A stretch of DNA of 64,000 nt from Ecdyonurus torrentis (GCA_949318235.1 OX439131.1:36288805-36352804), one strand, 5' to 3'; positions 1 through 11,603 are shown, numbered from the stretch's first letter. Notes: generated by a model not told the origin, from the sequence alone. Numbers and translations are program-made.

Positions 1-155
1 TCTATTCCGTCCATCAATTCACTTTCATTTAAATTGACATTAACGGCATGTAATTTCGCCGTAAGTTCTGCAGGTGTGGTGTAAGTCGATGGAGTAGTTG
101 CGGTGTTGTAAGTTGATGTAGAAGGAACTTTTGTTAGAGCGCAGCACTGTTGCTC
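1..155 (-). CDS. Second coding exon of the same gene, cut by the window edge
   Basis: Read on the minus strand, a pyrimidine-rich stretch ending in TTTTATAG gives an acceptor at 157-156. The exon opens in phase 0 and stays open for 51 codons to the window edge. It starts EQQCCALTKVPSTSTYN and is Ser/Thr/Tyr-rich for about 30 residues (STSTYNTATTPSTYTTP), then less so (AELTAKLHAVNV). The intron between the exons is 1,169 bp (156-1324). Phase agreement, GT-AG boundaries and a composition much less AT-rich than the surroundings make this a real exon. The STY-rich stretch looks like a disordered linker, and the functional domain probably lies beyond the left edge. Confidence 0.65.
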
Positions 156-1324
156 CTATAAAACAAAACATTTAATCAAAGTTACAATTATTAAAATTAT
201 TACCTTAAAAGAAAAATGTATGATACGATGTATATTATAATATAATATATACTATACGCAGTTTACGCTTTAAAACATTGCGCGTTTCAACAATGTATAA
301 TTTTGCTTGTAAGCTTTATTACTATACCAATGCATTTTTTATGGGGGGACCTTTAATAATAACGAAATTTAAAATAATAACACATGTAAAAAATTTTATA
401 TTGAAAATCATCATATATTACACGCATCTCAAAAAAAAATTAAATAAATGAAAAAAAAATAAAAAAAAAATAAAATCAGCGAAGTTTTTTTTTTCATGTT
501 AGTTTTCTTTTAGAAAATATACAAAACAATTGAACGTGCATAATATAACATAAATTAGTAAATATTTAGAACGCAGTATAAATATTATTATTTTTAAATT
601 AACTCAAAGTATTTATATAATGATTTTATAAATCCATATTATTTCTGTTACATAGCTACATATTCTAATTTGACATTTTATATATAATATGCTTGCGATT
701 TGCAGCTTTTTGAACTTAAAAAAATTAATAAAAATATAACAAGAGGTAAATATATTTTAACTAATTATAATACATAAAGTTAAGATACAATGCACAACTT
801 ACAACTTAGGTGTTACATAAAATCACGGCGTACATGAATTTTTCATACTATATATATTTCTATATTAATTCTTCTAATTTTTTCAACTCATTTTTTAAAT
901 AATTATAAATTTTAAAATTAGTATAATTTTTTAATTTGTTAATGCGTGAAAAACAAAGAGCTTTTGAGCTAATTATAAAATTTGATTTGTTTTAAAACTT
1001 TTAATAAAATTTACAATCATATAGTTCCAAAATAAGTTGTTTTTAAATTACAGTATACTTTTGTAATATACTAAATTTGATTTGTATATAAAAAAATTAT
1101 TTTTCAGTTCTATTATTTATTAAAATGAAAAACTGCAAAGTTTTTTTATTGCCATTTTCTTATATTTTATATAAAATTTAACATAAGTATCATTACGAGT
1201 ATTAAATTATATTAATAATAAATAAATTTATATTTGCAATGTAATAATAAAATAATACATATTTAGTAACTAAGTATTTTACATTAAAACTATGACAAGA
1301 AATCGATTCAACATTAATTCTTAC

Positions 1325-1573
1325 CTTATTGTTGTCTTCTACTGCATCAGAAACACATCTAGCAGTTTTGGGGTTGATCACCGTACAACAGTCTTCTATC
1401 ACACCTTTTAATTGATCAATTTGAACTTGATCCTGTTCATTGTTGACGTTCACGCTAATATCTAGTTTTATTTCTTCCCGATACTTTCTTAAATTCCCCC
1501 CCAGATTTGATTTTCTACGACCACTAGGAAATAAATGTTTTCCTGTAAAATCTCGAACACCTCTTTTACCCAT
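1325..1573 (-). CDS. First coding exon of an unrecognised gene (83 codons)
   Basis: The start codon lies at 1573-1571 in a strong context (A at -3, G at +4). The exon encodes 83 residues beginning MGKRGVRDFTGK and ending VEDNNK. Residues 1-36 are strongly basic (KR, GRRK, RKYREE), residues 37-66 are acidic and polar, and there is a CC pair at 62-63 (DCCTVINP). It ends exactly at AAG followed by the donor GTAAG, in phase 0, and the second exon continues in the same frame. Reading on past the donor gives only AT-rich, Tyr/Ile-rich read-through, so the tail is not coding. I do not recognise the family. A basic N-terminus of this kind would suit a nuclear or transposase-derived protein, but that is a guess. 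No signal peptide or membrane segment is visible. Confidence 0.7.
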
Positions 1574-2902
1574 GTTCAAAAAGATAGCAAATAAATAAAT
1601 ACAACACTACATGAAGTTGTCTGGTTGCAACTTTGTGTGACAATAAAATAATTTCAAAAAATCCCTTCATTTTATACCGTGACCAACCCTAATGGTGTCG
1701 CAAAATTCCCGGAAAAAGAATAACATTCGATATTCGTGGAAAATAGCTGTAAGTTTTCAATTTGCAATTGTCTATAGCATAATAGAAAAAATGTCAATTT
1801 TGAAAATAGGTAAATACTGCACATTTTTTTTTTTATTACAAAAAATGTTCTTTTAAATTCTTACTAAGTCATTTTCGGATACAATAAAAGCTTTTAGTGG
1901 TAAGCGAACACTAATGATTAAAAAAAAATACATGAATAGCTACAAAAAAGTGTGAAAGAATTTTTTTTTTTTTTTGAAATCGCGGCCGCGATGTAAGGGA
2001 GGAAAGACGGAGATTTTGATGTGCTGGTCAGAACTGTTGTATGCGAATAGTTTTTTTTTATTTATTAATTGTTTAATATAATAATACGTAATTTTTATTA
2101 ATATATTTTTAATTTAGTTTTTTAAATTATTCATTAACTTATTTATTTTAATTTATTTATTTGTTTGCTCGTAAATGTAAATCTTAAATGAAGGGGAAAG
2201 AAAACAAACATAATATTTCATTTTAAAATCAATAAGATGCAAAGATTTTTTTTTTTTTTTTTTTTTTTGTCTTTATCGTGTAGGCATTTTATTAAAATGT
2301 TTAAATTTGTATGACTAGAACTAGTAGGCTTGAAAAAAAGTATGTAATTTGAGTTATAAAATATTAGACTACGCATAATTTAAATATTTTCAATTATTGG
2401 ATGAGATTTTTTCCACCTTGCAGAAAAGCGGCATATCCCTACAAAGGAATAAAAGGAGACACCGAGTCTGCAACTACAATAGTTTATAATCCCTACACAC
2501 TTTTTCCATTACGAAGGTGCAGCAGTACTATTGTATTATTATACCGTACGCAGACTTATTGACGACAGAAATTGTTACCACTAAAATAAATATACAATTT
2601 CACTAAAAATTTATCAAACTTTGAAATTAATTATAAAAAATTCTATTGATAATATAAAAATTCTAGCAACAGGCCTCAAAGCGAAATTTTATGCTGATTA
2701 CAGCATAATGAATTTCATTCATAATTACATTATATTCAGAGAGAGAGAACGTAAATACTAAACGTCTCTTTTGCATGCTAATCTTATGGAGACTGTTTCA
2801 ACATACACGGTCCCTTAAGTCTCTAATGTGCTTACAAGTAACTAGCAACAATACATTTCTTTTTTGTAACACTATTGTACGTACGTACTGTACGTACAGT
2901 AT
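1574..2902. other. Upstream flank of the edge gene; one weak exon-like patch
   Basis: The 5' flank of the minus-strand gene is mostly AT-rich and contains poly(T) runs near 1961 and 2250 and an isolated NotI-type palindrome (1981-1988). On the plus strand, a TTTTTTCCACCTTGCAG acceptor-like site at 2407-2423 is followed by 45 open codons to a TGA at 2560-2562 (KAAYPYKGIKGD...). No matching upstream exon is clear, so no gene is called there. Confidence 0.3.
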
Positions 2903-3238
2903 TTAAAGGCATAGAAAACATGAAACAACATGTTCTTTTTAATCATTAAACACAAAATGGGGTCTACAAAACTGATGATAATTTTTACCAGAAACTAAAT
3001 ATCGTTCCACAAGAAAGCGTGAAAAAACTTTAAAGTATGCAATTTTCGTGAATATTTCTGTTTATGACGTCAGAAACAAGCAAAAACTAGTTTGTGCGGG
3101 TTGCATAAATTGAAATTTTCTGATCACTGCTACGGCGTTACAGTTGGGTTTTGAGACCAATTAATGTTAATAATGTAGCTCCCATCAAGTGTTTTGTGAT
3201 ATAAAATGCTAATGTTTTCATGTTGCCTATGCCTTTAA
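2903..3238. mobile_element. MITE-B copy 1 (TTAA-ended palindromic element)
   Basis: A 336-bp non-coding element that starts TTAAAGGCATAGAAAACAT and ends with the inverted form ATGCCTTTAA. TTAA is present at both ends, either as target duplication or as the first bases of the inverted repeat. It contains the octamer TGACGTCA at 3065-3072 and a TGATCACTGCTACGG stretch seen in the other copies. Three relatives lie at 5085, 22089 and 32908. No reading frame is conserved between copies. TTAA ends suggest mobilisation by a piggyBac-like transposase, which is inference. Confidence 0.75.
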
Positions 3239-4214
3239 GAACTATGTATTATTTAAAGATTAATTTAATAATACGTAAGCAGAGTCAAACTTACTATATT
3301 ATGTTTAAATAGATGATTCTATTTTATTTTATTTTTTCGTAAAATATATTTAAATTGTTTGCTTTTAGTGCGTAAGTTTAATATCTTTTAAAGTATATAC
3401 ATACTTAGGTATTTATATTATAAGCTATAAACAGGAATACTGGTTCACCATGCATATAATTCTAAAGTAGCAGGATTTTTTATTTAATAACAATTTTTAA
3501 TGCCCTGAAAGCACAATTCCTGTAAATTTAAAATTTGCAAGAAAAAAAAAGTCAAATATAAAAAAATTTGGGTGAAAAAATCGGCTCTTATGGTAATATA
3601 AAGTAAAATTAAAGCACGTAAAATGCCTATATAGTACAGGAATTTTGTCCTTTACTAAATAATAGCTTTTCGAATTTTTTTTTAACAATTTGGACACATC
3701 TAATGCGAAATACTAAACACATAGCTGGGCATGCAACATCATAGAAAAAATAAATAAACAACTTTTGAATTCAAATACATTTTATAAGAATTTCCAAGAC
3801 AACATTTTGCTACAGTACTATTAAGTAAATGAATTTTGAAAATCAAAGTTTAAAGTTTTGGCAACTAGCATTCGGTTATATTATTATACAATAATTTATC
3901 AATATTATCTATCACTGAAATGTCGTTACTTCTATTTCTAACATAACTAGTAGCAGATGCAAGGTTTATTATAATCCTTGTAGTAGATGCCATCTTCATT
4001 TATATCATACCTCTTTAAATTTTTAGTACCCACATTTAATTAGTCTTAAAGATAACTATTTTTAATATTCACCTAAATGGAGCGAATTATATACGACAAT
4101 ACGTACACTATTATTTCATTACTCGTGTGTTGAGATTAGGTGCAAGAGTATGAGTTAGACAATGATACCGTCAAGCCTAAACCTTATTTCACACTTTTTT
4201 AAAAATTTAAGTCT
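3239..4214. other. AT-rich noncoding stretch
   Basis: No exon, RNA gene or repeat copy seen. The short minus-strand reading frame at 3497-3697 is low-complexity Phe/Lys-rich translation without coding character. Confidence 0.4.
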
Positions 4215-4547
4215 TTAAAGGCGTAGAACACCTTGAACAAAAAACTGGTCTAATATCCTAACAAACCTAAATATCAACGTTGATTTGACCGGAGTCATTG
4301 ATTTCTAATTTATTTTCCATTCACAAAATTGCAGCTGCGGGTTTATGACCTCACAGTTCACTTGTTTCCGCGCGCGTAAACTAGTAATATGTGACGTCAT
4401 TAACCCGCAGTTACCATTTTGTGAATGGAAACTAAATTAGAAATCAATGACTCCGTCCAAATCAACGTTGATATTTAGGTTTGTTAGGATATAAGACGTA
4501 TGTTAAATACACGATGTTTTTTTGTTCAAGGTGTTCTACGCCTTTAA
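4215..4547. mobile_element. MITE-A copy 1 (TTAA-ended foldback element)
   Basis: A 333-bp near-palindrome bounded by TTAAAGGCGTAGAACACC and its inverse. The arms extend through TATCAACGTTGATTTG and the motif around ACTCCGGTCAAAT and pair over most of the element. The centre holds a GC-rich patch (TTTCCGCGCGCG) and TGACGTCA at 4392-4399. Copies 2 and 3 lie at 25724 and 39757. There is no coding capacity. The terminal bases resemble those of MITE-B, so the two families may share a transposase. Confidence 0.8.
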
Positions 4548-5084
4548 CGATTATGAAAAACGTAATATATATATTCATATATCAAACCAATGTAAAATCA
4601 AATTGATAAAAACAATTGTCTTTTGCGCAAAACTTTAGCTTCTTTTCACAATTTTTTATGAACACAATTATACTTACGTCAGTATAAATTACAAAAAACA
4701 CATTAATTTAAAACTAAGATTATAGAATATCTCAAGAAAATATAGAATATTACTGCTATGGTTTAAAGAAAACCTTTAGTAAAGTATTAGAAGATTCATC
4801 GAATATCTATGACCTCATTTATAAGTATAGTGAAAAAAAATATTGCTGTTACTGGCATGATAATGTAAAAATGTTGTAAATAGCTATAGTATGTATTCAG
4901 TATTAGTATTATAAGAGCATTACTTTCCATTATACTTTATATACTTATGAAACAATCGCGACAGTTTTATATCAAACAAGAAATCTTTCAGCATTAAAAC
5001 AAAATATAGTGCAATTTTAATTACATATTTGATATTTGATAGAAAATCAGAAAATTATAATAATATGAATGATAATATGCTGAA

Positions 5085-5396
5085 TTTAATGATAAAACAA
5101 AAAATGGGATCTCCAAAACGGATGACAATTTTTACCTATAAAAAACTATAAAGTATACTATTAGAATGAATATTTCTGTTTATGACGTCAAAAATGGGTA
5201 AAAATTAGTATGAAAATGTTGTGCGGGCTGCTTAATTCAAAATGTTCTGATGATTGCTATAACACAGTTGGGTTTCGAAACACACTAATGTTATTTCATG
5301 TATGTCCTATCAAGTGTTTGGTGATGTGTGAAAAAGAACATTTATTGACCTATAAATGCAAAATGTTAATGTTTTCTTCTTGTCTCTGCCTTTTAG
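5085..5396. mobile_element. MITE-B copy 2 (left-end degraded)
   Basis: It aligns by eye with 2940-3238: AAAATGGGATCTCC, GATGACAATTTTTACC, TTTATGACGTCA (octamer at 5183-5190), GTTGTGCGGGCTGC and a right end GCCTTTTAGAC. The first ~45 bp of the left terminus are missing or replaced, and the region corresponding to 3190-3215 is longer. The 72-codon plus-strand reading frame across it is a by-product of the repeat. Confidence 0.65.
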
Positions 5397-5528
5397 ACAA
5401 AAGGGCTGTAACTCTCGCTGATTTTTGATGACAGGTTAACACACGTAAATGATATTTTTACACCATATAATATAACAGTTAAAAAAAAAAAACTCAAATC
5501 AAAGTTTTTTACAGTCATACATAGCTAT

Positions 5529-5620
5529 GTCAACACATTTTAAAACACGTAAACGTTTTCAGATGCTATGTAGCATGCAGTAGCATCTGAAAACGTTTAC
5601 GTGTTTTTTAATTTGTTGAC
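5529..5620. mobile_element. 92-bp perfect hairpin (family N)
   Basis: Two 40-nt arms (5529-5568 and 5581-5620) around a 12-nt centre. The inner 27 nt, running from ACACGTAAACGTTTTC to ATGCTA, pair without mismatch, and the outer part differs at a few positions. It could be a very short MITE or a structured RNA precursor. I see no second copy here. Confidence 0.6.
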
Positions 5621-5838
5621 TTAAAAAAAGTGTGAATTGAGTTTTTTAAACTGTTTATATATCTTTTATGAATTGTTATTTGCCATTGTCATTATGTATG
5701 GCATCAAAATGAAAAAGAAGTCAATCAATCAATTGTTTCGTAGCATAGCATTTCTAATATTAGCCATCGCAAAAAATCATATTAGTCATCATCATTATTG
5801 TCTGCAACACATACTCAGTGTAAAAAGAAGTTCAAGAT

Positions 5839-5841
<3 letters not shown>

Positions 5842-5888
<47 letters not shown>
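5842..5888. repeat. (GA)n microsatellite
   Basis: An uninterrupted GA dinucleotide run of about 47 bp. Confidence 0.95.
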
Positions 5889-5893
<5 letters not shown>

Positions 5894-6723
5894 AAGGATG
5901 TTGATACAATGTATAATCTATTACAGAAGTTAATGATAACTGATTATGTCTCGTACATGTAAATCCTCCATGTTGAGCCTATAACAAATATGGTTACATA
6001 CAATAGCAAACAAGGGTATCAAGCTTAAGCCTAGAGATGATATATTATAAAGCTTATATGCGTGAACGAGACTTTTTTTTTCTTCTTCCTTTTCTTCTTG
6101 GTCGATACTAATGTGCGTAGTTTGTATATATAGTGAGGATTTTGCATAGATAATTTATTATTTGAAACATGCAAAATTATAGTTTGTAAAGCCCTTTTAT
6201 TCTTTGAACAAATGAACCAAAATAATATTTTACGTCTGTTCATAGCAATGTATAAGTTAGAAACTTTATAAAAAAGTCAATTACTTTTTTGTTTTGTATT
6301 GTTGCAATGCATTATATTTGCATGGAGCATAATATGGATGTCTACACGGAGAAACTTTGTTAGTAGAAAAAGCTTAAGTTTTATCAGGTTACCTGATAAA
6401 AATGATGGCAAGAAAAATTTAGACTTAGAAGTTAACTTTTGTTCATTATTAATTATAAGCAGGGAGATCGACTGAGAGACTATCCGAAATACGACTAAAA
6501 GGTAGCGTGCAGTTATAATAAAAGGTTAGCGTAGCGCTCAGACTAAAAAGTATCCGATTTTTCTCCTTGAGTTTAAGCGGGCGCTGTGAATTGAAAGTTA
6601 TCCGATTTTCGGCTTACTCTACATCCTAATATTCTGCTAATATACTACCTGTCATTTCTGATAACGTTTTATCTATATATTATATTGAAAATTTAACTTA
6701 TAATGTATACATATAGTATAACC

Positions 6724-6849
6724 TATTGCAATGCATTTCATATACATAACAAAAAAGTATAATGTACAAAAACTTAACCAAATATTTTTATGTCCAGTTT
6801 TTGTACATCACTTTTTTGTTATGCACATGTATAAAGATACATTACAATA
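6724..6849. repeat. 126-bp hairpin inside the 2.2-kb element
   Basis: The left arm (TATTGCAATGCAT...ATGTACAAAAACT) pairs with the right arm ending ACATTACAATA. The central ~20 bp of each arm (CATAACAAAAAAGT, GTACAAAAACT) match, with a few small gaps, around a ~20-nt loop. It is either a nested MITE or a structural part of its host element. Confidence 0.55.
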
Positions 6850-7139
6850 ATTTAAGTTTATTTTAAATAAAAGTGACAAAAATTCAAAACTTTATTACTT
6901 TTCACTTACCTCTATATATTTATTTTTTATTTATATTAGTTATATTATGCAAGAAAAATTAGCACTTAGGATAAATTTTGATAAAAAATATTAAAATAAT
7001 TTTTAATTTAATCATATTTAATTTGCAGTGAATAATACACATGAAAATTAAAGTACTACTTTACACAGAATTTTTTTAACAATATAATATAAAGATACTA
7101 TTATATAGTGTTCAACAAAAATGATAAAAATGTCTGTCA

Positions 7140-7461
7140 ATTATTTCACTGATTTTGCAGCACAGTTCAGTTCACTTAAGATACACATTGCACAGTGACG
7201 GTCATTGCTGGCTGGGAAGTATCTGTTTGTTCAGTGGTCCAGGGCCATCTCGGTCGTAGAAGTCACTGTGTTGTTCCTGTGACAGCCCGGTCTCTGTAAA
7301 TAACACACAATTTTAGTAAATCTCTTAAAACTTATTATAAATGGTTCGAATTTTAGAATCAAATTATCCTATAGAATTTAGTTAAAATCATTCACAAAAA
7401 TGCTATATTTATGTTTACATTGAATAATTTTAGGCATATAAAAAGAATTGACAGTGTGTGT

Positions 7462-7492
<31 letters not shown>

Positions 7493-7920
7493 GAGCGGGT
7501 TTGGAAGTATAATATATTATTAGATATTACTTATTAGGAGAAAATAAGAAAATGTTATCTTACATTTTAAATATGGTCCTGCTCCCTAACACCTCTTGCC
7601 TATGCCTTCCGCTGTACAAAAGAAAGGACGTAGTCATCTCAGCCGTGGAGTCTTCTGCAAAAATGTTATAAACCAAGACATTAATTATTTATTATTATAA
7701 TATACAGTGCTATTGCTATAGACAATATAATATTAAAATCTCATATAGCCGTCTATGGCTTGATTAAAAACTTTTTGAAGAAACAAATTTTGAAAATGTT
7801 AAAATATAAAAATATTATATACTTACATTTCAAAGGTAGTAGAAGTGATGTAGATGCTAGGCCGACAAGGTTGTTTATTTTTTATTCATATATGCACTGT
7901 TGAGAGGTGAACCGCAAGAG
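7140..7920 (-). ncRNA. Candidate three-exon spliced transcript (short peptide or noncoding)
   Basis: On the minus strand three exon-like blocks carry consensus splice signals. The first block ends at 7827 before GTAAGTATA. A 91-bp exon (7654-7564) lies between TTTTTGCAG and GTAAGAT. A last exon starts at 7293 after GTTATTTACAG. These blocks are distinctly richer in G+C than their introns. The longest joined frame starts at an ATG in the middle exon (MTTSFLLYSGRH...) and ends after about 34 codons in the last exon (...AVTGTTQ). The alternative frame of the last exon is open for 29 codons (TGLSQEQHSDFYDRDG...). No family is recognised. The outer exon boundaries are not determined. It lies wholly inside the 2.2-kb element, so it may be the element's own transcript or a captured host exon set. 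Confidence 0.35.
7455..7496. repeat. Imperfect (GT)/(GA) microsatellite
   Basis: GTGTGTGTG followed by GA repeats with one ATGA interruption. Confidence 0.9.
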
Positions 7921-8566
7921 AAGATTTGTTCATCATTTCCAATGAATTGCAGCACTTTATATAACACACTCACTACTCACTATAATTAATTTATTCACCG
8001 TCAATTACTAGATTTAGTTAAACAACATACGACATTACAAACATATGAGCCATCACACGATGCTTTACACCACCACGGGGATGCAAAAGTCAAATCACGG
8101 AAAGAGCTGAACTGCGCTTTCTGTTAGTAGGAATTTCGGATAAAACGTTATCTGCAGACTGTGCTTATTCTCTAGCCGCGCTAAATACTTGGATGCAAGC
8201 TGAAACATTTACTTAACATTTATATGATTCCCGATTAATAGTAAATATATTTCTAATATAAATCAACATCTTGGATATTCTGATAAATTTTTATCGCACA
8301 TCTATTAAGATTCAATACTTTGCCAAGACTACACTTAAGCAGAAGGATCGCGCTTAACTTTAATCTTACAAATAATATAAAGTTTAATACTGTATGTAAT
8401 AGAAGTTAATCATAACGGAAAATTTATCAGAATTTCGGATGATTTGTAAGCTGGTTCCAGATAAAACACTCGTTTTATCCGACTGTCGGATAACAGAGTT
8501 TCTCCGTGTATATTATGTAGTTATGTTAATTTAGTAGTGTTTATTGGGTGTTTATGTTTGTGAGAG

Positions 8567-8570
<4 letters not shown>

Positions 8571-8638
<68 letters not shown>
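8571..8638. repeat. (GA)n microsatellite
   Basis: About 68 bp of uninterrupted AG/GA, just outside the right end of the 2.2-kb element. The long Ser-Leu reading frame on the minus strand is an artefact of this array. Confidence 0.95.
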
Positions 8639-8641
<3 letters not shown>

Positions 8642-9540
8642 GAGATGACGATACAAATTATTGTTCATGTTGGAATAAACTTCAATATTTTGTATGTATA
8701 AATGATATATTTTTTTATGTAGAATACATTTAAATAAATTTCTATTTTCAGTGTTGAGCGCTACAGTTGATGCGATATAGTATATTGTGTACCAAATAGA
8801 TTGAAGTTTATCATGCAAATATACTCGGCTCGGCAGGTATCAGAATCATAATGATTTATATAGTACTACAATAACGCTCTTTCACGGAGTCTATAGTTCA
8901 AATGTATAAAAAAACAACAACATATTTTTATACTATCACTATCATTTTAGTCTATATTTCTGCATTTAAAAAAAATACTGTTGAAAGTTAATGTAGTTTT
9001 TTATTTTATTTAGAAACGTTCAGAAATATTAACACAAACATTTTTTAAATTAGTTTATTTTAGAAACGTTTTTTTTAGATTTTTTTTTTCTGAAATGAAG
9101 GTATAAACTAAACCACTTCTTTTGTTCTTCTTTCCTTTGTGTACTGCATTGTGTGAAATTTTTTATTTTTCAATATTAATGCATGTCATTGCACAACTCT
9201 ATTTGCCTTTTATTTTTTTAATTATGTTTTTTTTACAAAATTATGCATAAATAATGACGATGAAAGAGAGAGAGAGAGAGAAAGAGAGAGAGAATAAAAT
9301 TAAAAACTGGTGTAAAAAGGTAAACATTTTCATTTTTAATGAAAATTTTTAAATCAGTTTATACACTAAAATTTTATCTCGTTCATTAGAATTTAGCCAA
9401 GATTTTTTTTTATTAAAAGAATTATGTTTTATATCTATAAAATTTTATATGCATAAAGTTTGAAATGAAGGAAAGTTAATTGATTAATTTATTTTAGCAA
9501 TTTACGTCTTATATACACTATAACGAAAAGCGTCTTACTT

Positions 9541-9602
<62 letters not shown>
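9541..9602. repeat. (TA)n microsatellite
   Basis: About 60 bp of TA with one phase slip near its start. Confidence 0.95.
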
Positions 9603-9603
<1 letters not shown>

Positions 9604-11108
9604 GGATGTATATTTTTTTATGCAAATATCCTCATACTACGTACGAGGTAAAAGTTTGTAAGACAAACAAAATCCCTTAACACAAATAATAAAGTGAAGA
9701 ATGTTTTAATTTTAGACATTTTAAAATAGTATTGTGAAAATTTGTTCAAGAATGGAAATTGTTTTTTCAACGCATACAAAACTTAAAAAGAATTTTATAG
9801 TAAGAAAAAAAAAAAAAAAGAAAAAAAAAAGAAGAAGAAGAAGGAAAAAAAAAAAAAAAAAAAAAAACTGAAACTTTAGATTTTTTTTATACATCTTTTT
9901 ATTTTCCCTTTTTGTTTCACGTTTTTCTAACTTTGATATTGTTCTCTGCGTGATTTTTTTTCCTTCATTTTCTCACGTTTTTATTTGCTGCCTTTAGGGA
10001 ATAAAAACCCTTATGTATGTACAATACTGTGTAAACGCATAGTTTACAGGAAAAAATCACAGTTATTACCTAAAAGTACAACACAAGACAAAAATTCCAT
10101 GTTGCTATGTTAAAACATATGCAAAAATAAGTATAATTATACAAATAAAAATAAAATGCTAAAAGATTATTAAAAAAAAAAAAAAAAAAAAAAAACAGGA
10201 CGGAACCGAACCGAAGACTATAACTTGACATGACATAAAGTAAACCACCAATGTGAATTAATTTTTTAATTATTTATATTGTAGTGTTTACAGTGCTTTG
10301 TTATACACAATTTTTATCTCGTTATTCCCTTGATAGAAAACACGAAGAAACAAAATTAATCAAGTAAAACATACTTCCAATTTAATAAACAAAAACTCTT
10401 TATGGTGATGACTCTTAAAAAAGATTATAATCCATTATTGCAGTGACCTAAATTTTAAGATGTATATTGCATGCCATGATGGTATAATATTTGTCCCTTA
10501 TAATAATATGGTATAATATAATATATTTATTAATAAAGTATAACATACTGTTACATTATATATCGATTATCATTTAACAAAACATTGCACATGCTACAAA
10601 AAAAAATTCAACATTTTTTTTTTCACATGTAAAATATTTACACTTGTTTTATAAAGTAACATCATTTTTTTTTTATTAATGGTAATAAATTAAAATTTAT
10701 ATTGTAAATACTAAAAAGTGATGTTATGGAAAAGCACTTAAGTATAAATTTTTTAAACTATATAATATGAAGAGATTTTGAAACTTTTTGTTAGTAAATA
10801 ATTTACATTAAGGTTTGAAATATTGATAGCATTTATATCAAATATTAAAATAGAATGAATTGAGACGTCAATTTTTTTTTTCTTAACCAATACTCTAGTG
10901 AGTATACTTTTTACTTGTCAGATTATCGTTGTTATAGACTTTTGTGTGAGTGTAAGTATTTGTTGATAAGTTGTTAATATATTGAAGTGAAAAAGGTTTT
11001 TCTTTATAGAGTGATTGTAACTTTTTCTTCTTTTTCATTTTAGCCTGTGATTGAAAGGGTTCCCTTAGGCTTGTCTTATTAGACTTGTTCAAACATCTTC
11101 AGTACTTA

Positions 11109-11142
<34 letters not shown>

Positions 11143-11496
11143 TACATGACGAGTTACTTGAGTGTTATTTTTTTAAAGTACATTTTACTTACGTAGCTTT
11201 ATTTACAAGGAAAAGTTGCGGAACACATGATTTTTACATTATATTTAAAAACTGACAAACTATATTGATTGTTGCATTATTTTTAATATTATTAATAGAC
11301 ACGGTGTCATTCTAATGATATCGTGGAGTAATTTGTTACTTGGGTTTTTGCATGTTATTGAATAATGTATTTTTTTGTTATATAAAGGTAAGAAATTTAT
11401 ATGCAAATAATATGTAATAAATTATGCGAGAGGAAATTAAAACACAACATGCATAGTAAGAAAAGTATGCGACATGCATATACCATGCTGATATTG

Positions 11497-11498
<2 letters not shown>

Positions 11499-11565
<67 letters not shown>

Positions 11566-11603
11566 TATATATATATATATATATATAATATTATATATAT
11601 TAT
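11499..11603. repeat. (TA)n array with two TAATAT interruptions
   Basis: A pure TA block of about 60 bp followed by shorter TA blocks separated by AATATT. It produces spurious Tyr-Ile frames on both strands. Confidence 0.95.

Larger units (their letters stand above)
6352..8511. mobile_element. 2.2-kb inverted-repeat DNA element with subterminal TATCCGA repeats (family M-like ends)
   Basis: The left end TACACGGAGAAACTTTGTTA matches the inverse of the right end TAACAGAGTTTCTCCGTGTA, and TA is the outermost dinucleotide on both sides. Within about 260 bp of the left end TATCCGA occurs at least three times (near 6482, 6550 and 6600). Within about 400 bp of the right end the inverse or related TTCGGATAA/TTATCCGA occurs several times (near 8134, 8434, 8475 and 8485). 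This arrangement is typical of transposase-binding subterminal repeats in cut-and-paste elements. No transposase frame was found, so it is likely non-autonomous. A 126-bp hairpin sits at 6724-6849 and a candidate spliced transcript at 7.1-7.9 kb. The superfamily cannot be assigned from sequence alone. Confidence 0.6.

Noticed and set aside
5210..5428. 72-codon cysteine-rich frame on the plus strand
   Set aside because: It lies inside MITE-B copy 2 and is broken in the other three copies.
8552..8818. Ser-Leu repeat proteins and Arg-Glu repeat proteins at (GA)n/(CT)n arrays here and at 17265, 32102, 35913, 36029, 50722, 50785
   Set aside because: They are direct translations of dinucleotide arrays with no coding sequence on either side.
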